NCBI RefSeq assembly: GCF_000691525.1
Contig: NZ_JMDW01000007.1
Span: 1 to 64,000 of the forward strand
Source: Mycolicibacterium neoaurum ATCC 25795
GTDB taxonomy: Bacteria; Actinomycetota; Actinomycetes; Mycobacteriales; Mycobacteriaceae
DNA length: 64,000 bases
Direction: 5' to 3'
This document shows positions 36,146 through 44,599 of this stretch, in pieces (the first letter of the stretch is position 1; each line of letters begins with the position of its first letter). The notes beneath the pieces are model-generated. The model was not told the DNA's origin. It ran no database searches and saw only the letters and a program-made list of their open reading frames with translations. The position numbers were made by a program, and so were the translations under genes.

Positions 36146-36747
36146 ACCCCACCGACGAAGAGATCCAGGCCGCTGAATCCGCGGCCGACACCGACAGCGA
36201 TGCCGGCAGCGCCGACACCGACAGTGATGCCGGTTCGGCATCCGTTGCCGGACGCCTCGGCGGCGGCTGGGTGGCCGCGATCGCTGCGGTCCTGATCATC
36301 GTCGCCGCCGCCCTGACCGGGGTTGGCTATCTGTTGCTCCAGTGGAACGCGCGCAGTGACCAGATCGCCCGCGACGACGCGGTCGCCCTGCAGGCGGCCA
36401 AGGATTGCGTCATCGCGACCCAGGCACCGGATCTGGCGTCGATGGGCGCGGCGCAGGGCCGCATCGTCGACTGCTCGACCGGAGACTTCGGCGCGCAGGC
36501 CGTGTTCTACAGCTCGATGATGATGGAGGCCTATCAGGCCGCCAACGTGCAGGTGGAGGTCGCCGATCTGCGGGCCGCGGTCGAACGCCACCACGATGAC
36601 GGGTCGGTCGATGTGCTGGTGGCGGTGCGGACCAAGGTGACCAACAGCGAAACCGCCGACCAGGAGCAGGGGTACCGGCTGCGGGTCACCATGCAACGCG
36701 ACGACGGCACCTACAAGATCGCCAACCTCGTACAGGTCACCACGTGA
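36115..36747 (+). CDS. Mce-associated membrane protein (Rv0175-like)
   Basis: A 210-residue Mce-associated protein: acidic cytoplasmic N-terminus, one membrane helix (about residues 52-75), and an extracytoplasmic NTF2-like domain. The N-terminal part holds a 27-base tandem repeat, 36184-36210 and 36211-36234 and on, giving ADTDSDAGS twice. Mam/Mas proteins stabilise the Mce complex in M. tuberculosis. It overlaps mce1F by 31 bases and the next gene by 4. Confidence 0.88.
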   Translation: MEGDAGTSRLNPTDEEIQAAESAADTDSDAGSADTDSDAGSASVAGRLGGGWVAAIAAVLIIVAAALTGVGYLLLQWNARSDQIARDDAVALQAAKDCVIATQAPDLASMGAAQGRIVDCSTGDFGAQAVFYSSMMMEAYQAANVQVEVADLRAAVERHHDDGSVDVLVAVRTKVTNSETADQEQGYRLRVTMQRDDGTYKIANLVQVTT

Positions 36748-37721
36748 CGGCAGTTCTCGACGACGCGGTCGAGCTGGAACCGCTGCCGCAGGAGCCCCCG
36801 GCGTCCTGGGGGGCCCGAGCGGCCGCATTCGGTATCGATGTCCTGTTCGGTGCGGTGCTGATCGGCACCCTGGCGATGCTGGCCTGGACCGCGCCCTTCC
36901 TCGGGACGCTGTGGTGGGTCTACACCGGCTTGGCGGTGCTGACCGGACTGGTGCTGATGGGCAACCGCTGGGTGCTGCCGGTGCGGACCGGCTGGACGGC
37001 GGGCCGCGCGGTCACCGGGATCCGGGTGTTCCGCACCTCCGGCGATGGGAACCCGCCCGACACCGGCAGACTGCTGCTGCGCGATATCGCCCATCTGCTC
37101 GACACCGTTCCGCTGCTGGCGGGGTGGTTGTGGCCGTTGTTCGACCGTCGTCGTCGCACTTTCGCCGACCTGCTGCTGCGCACCGAGGTCCGCCGCGTCG
37201 GCGAGCCGGACCGCGATGTGCGCCGACCGGTGGCGATCGGCCTGATCGCGGTGGCGCTGGTCGGTGTCGGGGCGTCGACCGCGGGCTATTTCGTGGTGTA
37301 CCGGGGTGACCGTGCGTTGGAGGATGCCCGCGGTCAGATCGCCGCCCAGGGCGCAGGCATCGTGGAGAAGATGCTGAGCTACAACCCGGACACCGCGGAA
37401 CAGGATTTCGAGCGTGCCCGCTCGTTGGCCTCCGAGAGTTACCGGCCGCAGTTGATCGCCCAGCAGGACGCGTTGCGCAAGGCCCCCCTGGTGTCCAACG
37501 AGTACTGGTCGGTCAACAGCGCGGTGCTGGAGTCGCCGCCGCCGACGACGACCACCGCATCGATGCTGCTGGCCATGCAGGGCCAGCGTGGCAGCAATCC
37601 CGGCGCGATGCGTTTCATCACCGCGACCGTACGGGTCGATTTCGTCAAGGCCGGTGATCAGTGGCAGGTGCAGAACCTGTCGGTGCTGACGCGGCCACAG
37701 ATGCAGGCGAGCGGCGGATGA
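36744..37721 (+). CDS. RDD-domain Mce-associated membrane protein (Rv0176-like)
   Basis: A 325-residue fusion: an N-terminal RDD domain (about residues 18-145; WGARAAAFGIDVLFG and the RRRRTFADLL tail) with two or three membrane helices, then another helix and a soluble Mce-associated domain resembling those of the flanking genes. It starts at GTG 36744, overlapping the previous stop as GTGA. The RDD part is the only such module in the cluster. Confidence 0.88.
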   Translation: MTAVLDDAVELEPLPQEPPASWGARAAAFGIDVLFGAVLIGTLAMLAWTAPFLGTLWWVYTGLAVLTGLVLMGNRWVLPVRTGWTAGRAVTGIRVFRTSGDGNPPDTGRLLLRDIAHLLDTVPLLAGWLWPLFDRRRRTFADLLLRTEVRRVGEPDRDVRRPVAIGLIAVALVGVGASTAGYFVVYRGDRALEDARGQIAAQGAGIVEKMLSYNPDTAEQDFERARSLASESYRPQLIAQQDALRKAPLVSNEYWSVNSAVLESPPPTTTTASMLLAMQGQRGSNPGAMRFITATVRVDFVKAGDQWQVQNLSVLTRPQMQASGG

Positions 37722-38269
37722 GCCCGCGCCGCATTGTCGATCCCGACCGGCCCGAGTATTTCGTGGCGCCGGAGCGCAGGCCGCTGCGCTGGGGTCTGCC
37801 GTTGGTGAGTGGACTGGTCTCGATGCTGATGGCCGCCGCGCTGGGCTTCGCCTCCTACCTGGTGGTCACCCACGAGTCGGACCGCCAGACCGCGATCCGC
37901 GATGCCGACGCCCTCGGTTACGTCCGCGCGTTCATGACCTCCTACACGACGCTGGATCCGTTCAACGCCAACGACTATGCGGATCGGATCAAGGCCGAAG
38001 GCACCGGCGAGTTCGCGACCACCTTCACCGAGAAGCAGAACGAGATCGTGCTGCAGGTGGCTCGGCTGGAGCCGACCACCGGCACGGTGTTGGAGGCGGG
38101 CGTCCAACGGTGGAACGATGACGGAAGCGCCGATGTGCTGGTCGCCACCAAGATGACCAGCACCACACCCGACGGCAAACAGACCATCGAGACCGGAAGT
38201 CGTTGGTTGGCAACGACGATCAAGGAAGGACAGCAGTGGAAGATCAGCCGACTGATTCAGGTGATCTGA
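37718..38269 (+). CDS. Mce-associated membrane protein (Rv0177-like)
   Basis: A 183-residue protein with a short cytoplasmic N-terminus, one membrane helix (about residues 28-50) and a soluble NTF2-like Mce-associated domain ending GQQWKISRLIQVI. ATG 37718 overlaps the preceding stop as ATGA; the open frame upstream lies inside that gene. The length is close to Rv0177 as I recall it. Confidence 0.87.
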   Translation: MSPRRIVDPDRPEYFVAPERRPLRWGLPLVSGLVSMLMAAALGFASYLVVTHESDRQTAIRDADALGYVRAFMTSYTTLDPFNANDYADRIKAEGTGEFATTFTEKQNEIVLQVARLEPTTGTVLEAGVQRWNDDGSADVLVATKMTSTTPDGKQTIETGSRWLATTIKEGQQWKISRLIQVI

Positions 38270-39015
38270 CCACCGGGTCCGGGAGCGGGACCGATCCGGG
38301 CCCCGTGCCGAAGACGAAGTCCGAGGCCAAGTCCGAGGCCAAATCCGAGGCTGAGGCCACGGCGTCGACTACCGAGCCGGAGGCAGCGGCCGATGAGCCG
38401 GCCGTCACCGACTCCGAAACCGAAGTCGACACCAACACCGACAGCGAGCCCGATACCGATACCGAGGCTCAGGCCGAACCGGTGTTGGTGGCGCACCGGC
38501 CGCCGGGTCGACGCGTCAAGATCCTGGCGGCCGTCGGAGCCGTCGCCGTTGTCGCGGCCGCCGCATTCGCCGGTGCCACCGCCGCGCCCTATCTGGTCGA
38601 CCGCGCGCAGGTGCAGGTGAAACTGGACATCGCCGGCACCGCCGCCGATGCCATCAGCACCCTGTGGACCTATACCCCCGAGGACATGGAGGCGCTACCG
38701 GACCGCGCCGCGAAGTATCTCGGCGGGGATTTCCAGGTCGAGTACCGCAAGTACATCGATGCGATCGCCGCGCCGAACAAGCAGGCACAGGTTTCGAACA
38801 ACACGCAGGTCCTCGGTGCCGCGGTCGAATCGATGGACGCGAACAACGCCTCTGCGATCGTCTACACCAACTCGGTGGCCACCAGTCCGGTGACCAAGAA
38901 CATCCCGTCGCTGCGGTACCTGTCCTACCGGTTGATCATGGAGAAGCACGGCACCCGCTGGCTCATCACGCAGATGGACGCCATCACCTCCCTGGACCTC
39001 ACCCCGCGACTGTGA
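38236..39015 (+). CDS. Mce-associated membrane protein with acidic N-terminus (Rv0178-like)
   Basis: A 259-residue protein: a very acidic, low-complexity N-terminus of about 85 residues, one membrane helix (about residues 93-118) and an extracytoplasmic Mce-associated domain. The N-terminus includes three 12-base tandem repeats at 38317-38352 encoding KSEAKSEAKSEA. I start at GTG 38236, preceded by GGAAGGA, overlapping the previous gene by 34 bases. Last gene of the mce1 operon. Confidence 0.86.
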   Translation: MEDQPTDSGDLTTGSGSGTDPGPVPKTKSEAKSEAKSEAEATASTTEPEAAADEPAVTDSETEVDTNTDSEPDTDTEAQAEPVLVAHRPPGRRVKILAAVGAVAVVAAAAFAGATAAPYLVDRAQVQVKLDIAGTAADAISTLWTYTPEDMEALPDRAAKYLGGDFQVEYRKYIDAIAAPNKQAQVSNNTQVLGAAVESMDANNASAIVYTNSVATSPVTKNIPSLRYLSYRLIMEKHGTRWLITQMDAITSLDLTPRL

Positions 39016-39038
39016 CTTCCCGGCTGTAGCTTCCTGGC

Positions 39039-39716
39039 ATGGAATCGCCGGTATCACAGCGCCGCACGGTCACCGTGCTGTTGTTGCTGACGTTCGCGAC
39101 CGGGCTGGTCGATGCGGTCAGTGTGTTGGTCCTGGGACATGTGTTCGTCGCCAACATGACCGGCAACGTCATCTTCCTGGGATTCTGGTTCGTCCCGCAT
39201 TCCGGTGTCGACGTGGCGGCGGCCTTGGTCGCCTTCCTGAGCTTCGTCGCAGGGACGATGGTGGGCGGGCGGATGGTCCGTCACCTCGGCACCGTGCGCA
39301 GATGGATGTCGACGGCGTTGACCGTCGAGGTGCTGGCGTTGACAACGCTCGCCGCCTTGGCCGGCAGCGGTGTGCTGCGCTACCACGACGACACCAAGTT
39401 GATCCTCATCGCCGGGCTGGCCGTCACCTTCGGGATCCAGAACGCTGCGGCCCGACAGGTCGGCATCGCCGAACTGTCCACCACGGTGCTCACCCAGACG
39501 ATCGTGGGCATCGGCTTCGACAGCCGGCTCGCGGGCGGCACCGGCCAACGCGAGAAACTGCGCTACACGGTGGTCCTGACGATGTGTGCCGGCGCCGCCC
39601 TGGGCGCCACCTTGACGCTTTACGTCGTCGCACCCGTCATCGGTCTGGCGGCGGTCATGGTCGCGACGGCCGGTCTGGTCTTCGCGCTCGGACCGGATGC
39701 TGGCCAGCCCGGCTAG
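39039..39716 (+). CDS. DUF1275 (YoaK) family membrane protein
   Basis: A 225-residue integral membrane protein with about six helices and the DUF1275 features TGLVDAVSVLVLGHVFVANMTGN near the N-terminus and a late IQNAAARQVGI segment. The family is widespread but its substrate is unknown; a transport role is often guessed. It starts 23 bases after the mce1 operon, without an obvious terminator between, so read-through is possible. Confidence 0.87.
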   Translation: MESPVSQRRTVTVLLLLTFATGLVDAVSVLVLGHVFVANMTGNVIFLGFWFVPHSGVDVAAALVAFLSFVAGTMVGGRMVRHLGTVRRWMSTALTVEVLALTTLAALAGSGVLRYHDDTKLILIAGLAVTFGIQNAAARQVGIAELSTTVLTQTIVGIGFDSRLAGGTGQREKLRYTVVLTMCAGAALGATLTLYVVAPVIGLAAVMVATAGLVFALGPDAGQPG

Positions 39717-39725
39717 TCTGAGCCC

Positions 39726-40556
39726 ATGCCCACAGTTCTGGTCACCGGAGCCGGCCGAGGAATCGGCCGCGTGATTGCCGAGCAGTTGGCCGTCGCGGGA
39801 TGGGACGTCATTGCTGGCGTGCGCAACACCGTCGACGGTGCGATGCTGACGGCCACCCATCCACAGCGCATTTCATCGGTGATCCTCGATATCACCGATG
39901 CCGAGCATATCGCCGCCCTCGATGCCGTCCTGCCCGCACAGCTGGATGCGGTGGTCAACAACGCCGGCATCGTCGTGGCCGGACCGGTGGAGACCGTGAC
40001 CGCCGACCAGTGGCGTAAACAGCTGGAGGTCAACGTCATCGGACAACTCGCGGTGACGCAGGCCGTGCTGCCGAGGCTGCGCGGCAGCCAGGGCAGGGTG
40101 GTGTTCATCTCCAGCGTGAACGGCCGGCTGTCCACGCCGATGGTCGGCGCCTACGCCGCTTCCAAGTTTGCGCTCGAGGCGGCCGCCGACGCGCTGCGAA
40201 TGGAGTTGCGGCCGTGGAGTATTCCGGTGGTACTGATCGAACCGGCGCAGACCGACACCGATATGTGGCGCCGCGCGCCTGCGATGGTCGACGACGCGGA
40301 AGCGGCGCTGTCGCCGGAGCAGCGGGCGCTCTATGCCCGGCACATCTCCGGCATGCGCAAGTCGATACCGGTGTCCCAACGAATGGCGGTGGATCCGAAG
40401 CGCGTTGCCGAGGTGGTGATCAAGGCGCTCACCGAAAAGCGGCCTCGCGCACGCTATGCGGTGGGGGCCGGCCCGAAGCTGCAATTGGCTTTGCTGACAC
40501 GGCTGCCGGCAACCATCCGAGACCGCCTGTTGCGCAGCGTTATGCGCCAACCCTGA
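39726..40556 (+). CDS. SDR-family oxidoreductase
   Basis: A 276-residue classical short-chain dehydrogenase: TGAGRGIGR cofactor loop at the N-terminus, NNAGI, FISSVNG with the catalytic Ser, and YAASKFALE with Tyr and Lys. The extended C-terminus after the SDR core (RMAVDPKRVAEVVIKALTEKRPRARY) is common in lipid-acting SDRs. It starts 9 bases after the DUF1275 gene, so they are likely cotranscribed. Confidence 0.9.
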   Translation: MPTVLVTGAGRGIGRVIAEQLAVAGWDVIAGVRNTVDGAMLTATHPQRISSVILDITDAEHIAALDAVLPAQLDAVVNNAGIVVAGPVETVTADQWRKQLEVNVIGQLAVTQAVLPRLRGSQGRVVFISSVNGRLSTPMVGAYAASKFALEAAADALRMELRPWSIPVVLIEPAQTDTDMWRRAPAMVDDAEAALSPEQRALYARHISGMRKSIPVSQRMAVDPKRVAEVVIKALTEKRPRARYAVGAGPKLQLALLTRLPATIRDRLLRSVMRQP

Positions 40557-40639
40557 TGCTTTCCTGAGCAAAAGCTTCAGAACGCCCGTGAGGCGATGCT
40601 AAGTTCCTGCCCAGAACTCGTCGGGGAGGCATGAGGTAG

Positions 40640-43036
40640 ATGGCTGGCAAGCACCGGAGAACGGCACAGCGCGCCAAGCGGGTGGCAATGGTCACGGCGG
40701 CAACGGCGACGGCAACGGCGATGACGGTGGGGGCGGCAGCACCCGCCCCGCTGCCCCGCCCCGAGGAGCACTACCTGCGGGTGGTGGAGCAACCGGTCGA
40801 TCTGACCGCCGGAGTGAGTCCGTTCGGCCCGCCGGGCAGCCTGCCGGATGTCACCGGTGGTGCGGGCCGCGCCGGTTACGACTCGCTGCAGGCGTTCATC
40901 GAGGCCTACGAACGGGCCATCGCCGGTATCAACATCGGCGGCGGGTTCGGGCTGAACATCGAGGATCTGCTGAGCAAGATCCCGCTCGCGTTCCTCGACG
41001 ACATCCTGGGTGCGGTGCCGATCGGGCTGGAGCCGGTGCTGGCACCGATCCTCGGTGCGGCCACCCCGCTGCTGATCGGCATCCTCGACCTGCTCAACAT
41101 CACCGATGCGCAGGGCAACATCACGCTCTCGGCGCTACTGGGGCTGGTCGGACTGGACCTGTCCGCCCCGCTGAATCTGGCCGCACTGGACATCAAGGGG
41201 CTCAACATCATCACCCCGGGTGAGCCCTTCACCCTGCTCAAGGCGCTGGCCGGACTCGACCTCGGGTGGACTCCCGGGACGGCGAATGCCGTTGCCGATG
41301 CCATCAATTCGACCTCCTACCTGCAGGTCGGGGTGGAGACCCTGCTGGACTCCGTGCTGGGCCTGGCGCGTGGCGCCGTCGGACAGATACCGCTGCTGGG
41401 ACCGTTACTCGACGGTGTGGTGAACATTCTCATCGGCATCGACCTTCCGGACCTGAGCCTGATGGACGTGCGGATCCCGCTCGTCATCGGCTACGGCTTC
41501 GGGGCGATGGCCGCGGGTTCGGCCTACCAGCAGGTGCTGGCCGACCTGGCCAACCAACCCCGGGTGGGTGGCGGTGGCGGACCACTGGGCAGCCTCACGC
41601 TGTTGCCGATGATCCTGGCCAACAATGTCGGTCGCGCAAACGGCGGCATGCTCGCCAGGTTCTACCCGTTGTTCGATCTGCTGGGCATCGACGTCCGCAC
41701 ACCCGATGTGGCCGCGACCAACGAGGGCGTGGGAATACCGGTTCTGGGCACCGGGATCGAACTCGGCGCGGCCAACCTGGTGCCGATCAAGATCGATGCC
41801 ACCGTGCAGTACCAGCCCTTCTCCGACTTCGCGGCCTGGCCGAATCCGGTGTCGCTGTTCAACAATCTGCTCGCCGGCACCATCGGTGCGTCCTACATCC
41901 TGCGTGGGGTGGATCTCGACACCGCGCTGGACCAGATCCTCGGTGAGGTCGGCGATACCGTCGCCGGCGCGCTCGATCTGGGCAGCCCGCTGGACATCAA
42001 CATCTATCTGACCCTGGCGACCAGGACGTTGCCGCTGCTGGAACCGCTGTACCTGATCGGCGATGTGCTCAACACCGTCAGTTTCGGCACCCTCGGCACG
42101 GTGGCCTACCGCCTGGCCAATGCGTTGTCGCCGGCCCTGACCAGTCTGGTCAACCTGGGATACACCGATGTCGTGCGCAATGCCGACGGCACCTGGACCA
42201 GGACCCTGGACGAGGCGGGCAGCGCGACACCGTTCATGTCCTTCCCGACGGTGGACTGGGGCCAGGCCATGAACGACGTGTTCACGTCGTTGGTCAACGG
42301 TTTCCAGAAGGAGTTCTTCAGCGCCAACCCCACCGCAGCACCGCCCAACGTCCTGGAGAACCTGGGCAAGCTCATCCAAACCCTCACCGGCGGGCTCAAT
42401 CTCGGCGGACTGCAGGCAGGTATCGACGCACTGCTCGCCTCGGCGCAACCCGCCGCTCAGCCTGCCGATGCGCAGCGTCAGGCAGAGGCCGACCCCGGCA
42501 CGCTCCCCGACAACGATTCCGCACTGGTGACGCTGTCGGTGGATACCGGCGCGGCGGAGTCCGCGGGTAAGCATGCCGCCGATCCCAGCGCACCGATTCC
42601 CGAGGATTCGGGCGCCGAGCCCAAACATGCTGCGACAGGGGGCGAGTCGGTGGACCCCGAGGTTTCAACCGACGACGAGGTCGCGGATGCCACCGAAGCG
42701 GAAGTCACCGACGACGAGGTGATCGAGGACGTCACCGAAGAGGTCACCGACGAAGCCGAAGAGGACGTGGCCGAGGGCATTGCCGACGAGACCACCGACG
42801 AGACCACCGACGACGACACCACCGAACGGGAGATCGGTGACGAGGACGACCGGAAGTCGATCGCCGAGGACGATTCCGACGTAGGGTCCGTCAGCCCATT
42901 CGGTGGGCGTCGGGCCGCCGAGTCCGCTGCGTCCGTCGATCGCACGCCCGCTGCTGCGGGTGCGGATGCGAAGGGCGACACAGCCGACCGCGATTCCGAC
43001 CGCGCGGCCTCATCGGACGGTGCCGCGGCGGCCTAG
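40640..43036 (+). CDS. large exported protein with acidic C-terminal tail
   Basis: A 798-residue protein I do not recognise. It has an Arg/Lys-rich N-terminus and a hydrophobic signal segment (about residues 15-35). The domain of about 560 residues that follows is rich in Gly, Leu and Ile with many short LGLxLGxP-type segments. The last 190 residues are an acidic low-complexity tail of Asp, Glu, Thr and Val (such as EEVTDEAEEDVAEG). The stretch around VVRNADGTWTRTL vaguely recalls PE-PPE domains, but no PE or PPE motif is present. GGGAGG precedes the ATG; the function is unknown. Confidence 0.85.
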   Translation: MAGKHRRTAQRAKRVAMVTAATATATAMTVGAAAPAPLPRPEEHYLRVVEQPVDLTAGVSPFGPPGSLPDVTGGAGRAGYDSLQAFIEAYERAIAGINIGGGFGLNIEDLLSKIPLAFLDDILGAVPIGLEPVLAPILGAATPLLIGILDLLNITDAQGNITLSALLGLVGLDLSAPLNLAALDIKGLNIITPGEPFTLLKALAGLDLGWTPGTANAVADAINSTSYLQVGVETLLDSVLGLARGAVGQIPLLGPLLDGVVNILIGIDLPDLSLMDVRIPLVIGYGFGAMAAGSAYQQVLADLANQPRVGGGGGPLGSLTLLPMILANNVGRANGGMLARFYPLFDLLGIDVRTPDVAATNEGVGIPVLGTGIELGAANLVPIKIDATVQYQPFSDFAAWPNPVSLFNNLLAGTIGASYILRGVDLDTALDQILGEVGDTVAGALDLGSPLDINIYLTLATRTLPLLEPLYLIGDVLNTVSFGTLGTVAYRLANALSPALTSLVNLGYTDVVRNADGTWTRTLDEAGSATPFMSFPTVDWGQAMNDVFTSLVNGFQKEFFSANPTAAPPNVLENLGKLIQTLTGGLNLGGLQAGIDALLASAQPAAQPADAQRQAEADPGTLPDNDSALVTLSVDTGAAESAGKHAADPSAPIPEDSGAEPKHAATGGESVDPEVSTDDEVADATEAEVTDDEVIEDVTEEVTDEAEEDVAEGIADETTDETTDDDTTEREIGDEDDRKSIAEDDSDVGSVSPFGGRRAAESAASVDRTPAAAGADAKGDTADRDSDRAASSDGAAAA

Positions 43037-43059
43037 CTGTCAGCACATCTGGCCCGCCC

Positions 43060-44142
43060 TCAGTTGAAGGCCAGCCAGCTCGGCAGGGCTCGTTCCTTGG
43101 AATCGCAGAGCACCTGTTGAGTGTCACACGATCCCTTGGGCACACCGGCGCCGGCCCACATGCCACCGGTGTCGCGGCGCAGGACGATGGCCGAGGAGCC
43201 GCCCCCGTCGAGCAGGATGGCGGCATCAGATCCCAGGCCGCGGAACAGATCCTGGATCTGGTCGGGGGTGTAGCTGCCGCCTTGGAACACGTAGAACTCG
43301 TCGCGGTCGCGAACGTAGCCCAGCGCGGTGCGGGCCGCCGACGGGCCTGGATCGTTCATCTGACCGGTATCTCCGGGAGCCAGTAGCCCGAGGCCCGCGA
43401 CGGCGACGAAGCGGGTGCCCTTGCTGATCAGGTCGGCGATCACCGGAGTGGCCGCATCGAAATCGTCGGCCGAGCGTGGCATCACCATGAAGGGGGTGCC
43501 CGAGGTCGGCATGATCATGGTGGCGAGGGGGGTCCAGATCTCGTTGCCGCCGGAAAGGCCCTGTTTGCCTGCGTAGGCCAGGGTTCCGGTCAGCGGCAGG
43601 TTGAGCTTGCCGAGTCCGCGGGTGTTGTCGACATAGGCGCCCAGCGGCGAACTGCATCCGGTCGTCTTCCATGACCCGCCCTGTTGGCCACGGATATCGA
43701 AGAAGTTGGCGTTCACCGCGATGGTGGGCTGGCCGAGCGCCTGCCACGCGGCGATCGGGGTATAGATCTCGGATGCCTGGACCAGGCCCTCGCCCGTCCG
43801 GGCGCCCGGGGTGCGTTCGCAGCGCGCCTGATAGCCGTTGTGGGTGTCCACCAGCAGCCGCGGCGCCAGCCGCTGTGAGGCGCCTTTGATGACCATCACC
43901 CGCCCGCCATTACCGGCCTCGTACCAACGACCGGCGGCGTCGAGCATCGGTGCGGGATAGCCGCCGCCGAAGTTGTACACCAGATAGGAGCCTTTGGTGT
44001 TGGCGATCGCGGCGGCCAGCAAACTGCGGCCATCCGCCGCCGATGCGGTGGGTGACCCGGTGCATGTTGCCAATGCCGCTCCGACCGCGAGTGCGGCGGT
44101 ACCAGCGAGGAAACGCCGGAGGCGGGGGGCGACGGTGGGCAC
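43060..44142 (-). CDS. lprO: exported phosphodiester-glycosidase-like protein, LprO-like
   Basis: A 360-residue exported protein of the NAGPA (phosphodiester glycosidase) type, with TIAVNANFFDIRG and a C-terminal AILLDGGGSSAIVLRRD, the family's core. I recall Rv0179c (LprO) as its homologue and as the next locus after mce1. I choose GTG 44142 because AGAAGGA lies upstream. The lipobox is unusual: LATC with Thr at -1 before Cys27, so it may instead be cut after ASA (residues 34-36). It converges on the acidic-tail gene. Confidence 0.78.
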   Translation of the reverse strand: MPTVAPRLRRFLAGTAALAVGAALATCTGSPTASAADGRSLLAAAIANTKGSYLVYNFGGGYPAPMLDAAGRWYEAGNGGRVMVIKGASQRLAPRLLVDTHNGYQARCERTPGARTGEGLVQASEIYTPIAAWQALGQPTIAVNANFFDIRGQQGGSWKTTGCSSPLGAYVDNTRGLGKLNLPLTGTLAYAGKQGLSGGNEIWTPLATMIMPTSGTPFMVMPRSADDFDAATPVIADLISKGTRFVAVAGLGLLAPGDTGQMNDPGPSAARTALGYVRDRDEFYVFQGGSYTPDQIQDLFRGLGSDAAILLDGGGSSAIVLRRDTGGMWAGAGVPKGSCDTQQVLCDSKERALPSWLAFN

Positions 44143-44320
44143 GGCATTTCCTTCTGATGCGGGACGCAGACGATCACTTTCAATCACAGCAGCAACACTG
44201 TCAACTTTCGTCACAGGTGCGTCACGGTTGCGCATCGGGTTATCCGCTTGAGCGTCAGTGTCTTTGGGTACTCCTACGGGCATCAGTCAACAGGCTGTGC
44301 CACGCGAGCTAGGAGCAGCA

Positions 44321-44599
44321 ATGATCGGAACAATCCTCGGCGCCCTCATCGTCGGACTGATCGTCGGAGCGCTGGCGCGCCTCATCATGCCGGGAAAGCA
44401 GAACATCGGAGTCCTGATGACCGTGCTGCTCGGCGCGGCAGGATCGCTCATCGGTAGCTGGGTGACCTACCAGGTCGGCTACGCCAACTCCAATGGCGGA
44501 TTTGCCATCATCCCGTTCCTCGTCGGTATCGCGGTGGCGATCGTGCTGATCGCCATCTACGTCGGCGCCACCGGACGGCGCGGCACGCCGGTCAGGTAG
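44321..44599 (+). CDS. GlsB/YeaQ/YmgE-family small membrane protein
   Basis: A 92-residue protein with three hydrophobic helices and the family pattern GALARLIMPGKQN after the first. GlsB/YeaQ-type proteins are common stress-induced membrane proteins of unclear function, formerly called transglycosylase-associated. I start at ATG 44321, after AGGAGC; the frame is open upstream to 44258. Its last 8 bases overlap the end of the convergent sugar dehydrogenase gene. Confidence 0.87.
   Translation: MIGTILGALIVGLIVGALARLIMPGKQNIGVLMTVLLGAAGSLIGSWVTYQVGYANSNGGFAIIPFLVGIAVAIVLIAIYVGATGRRGTPVR

Noticed and set aside
41950..42400. PE-PPE domain in the 798-residue protein
   Set aside because: Only a loose resemblance around one segment; no PE or PPE motif, so not called.
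42660..42880. DNA repeat array in the acidic tail region
   Set aside because: The similarity comes from recurring Asp/Glu/Thr codons; no exact period was found.
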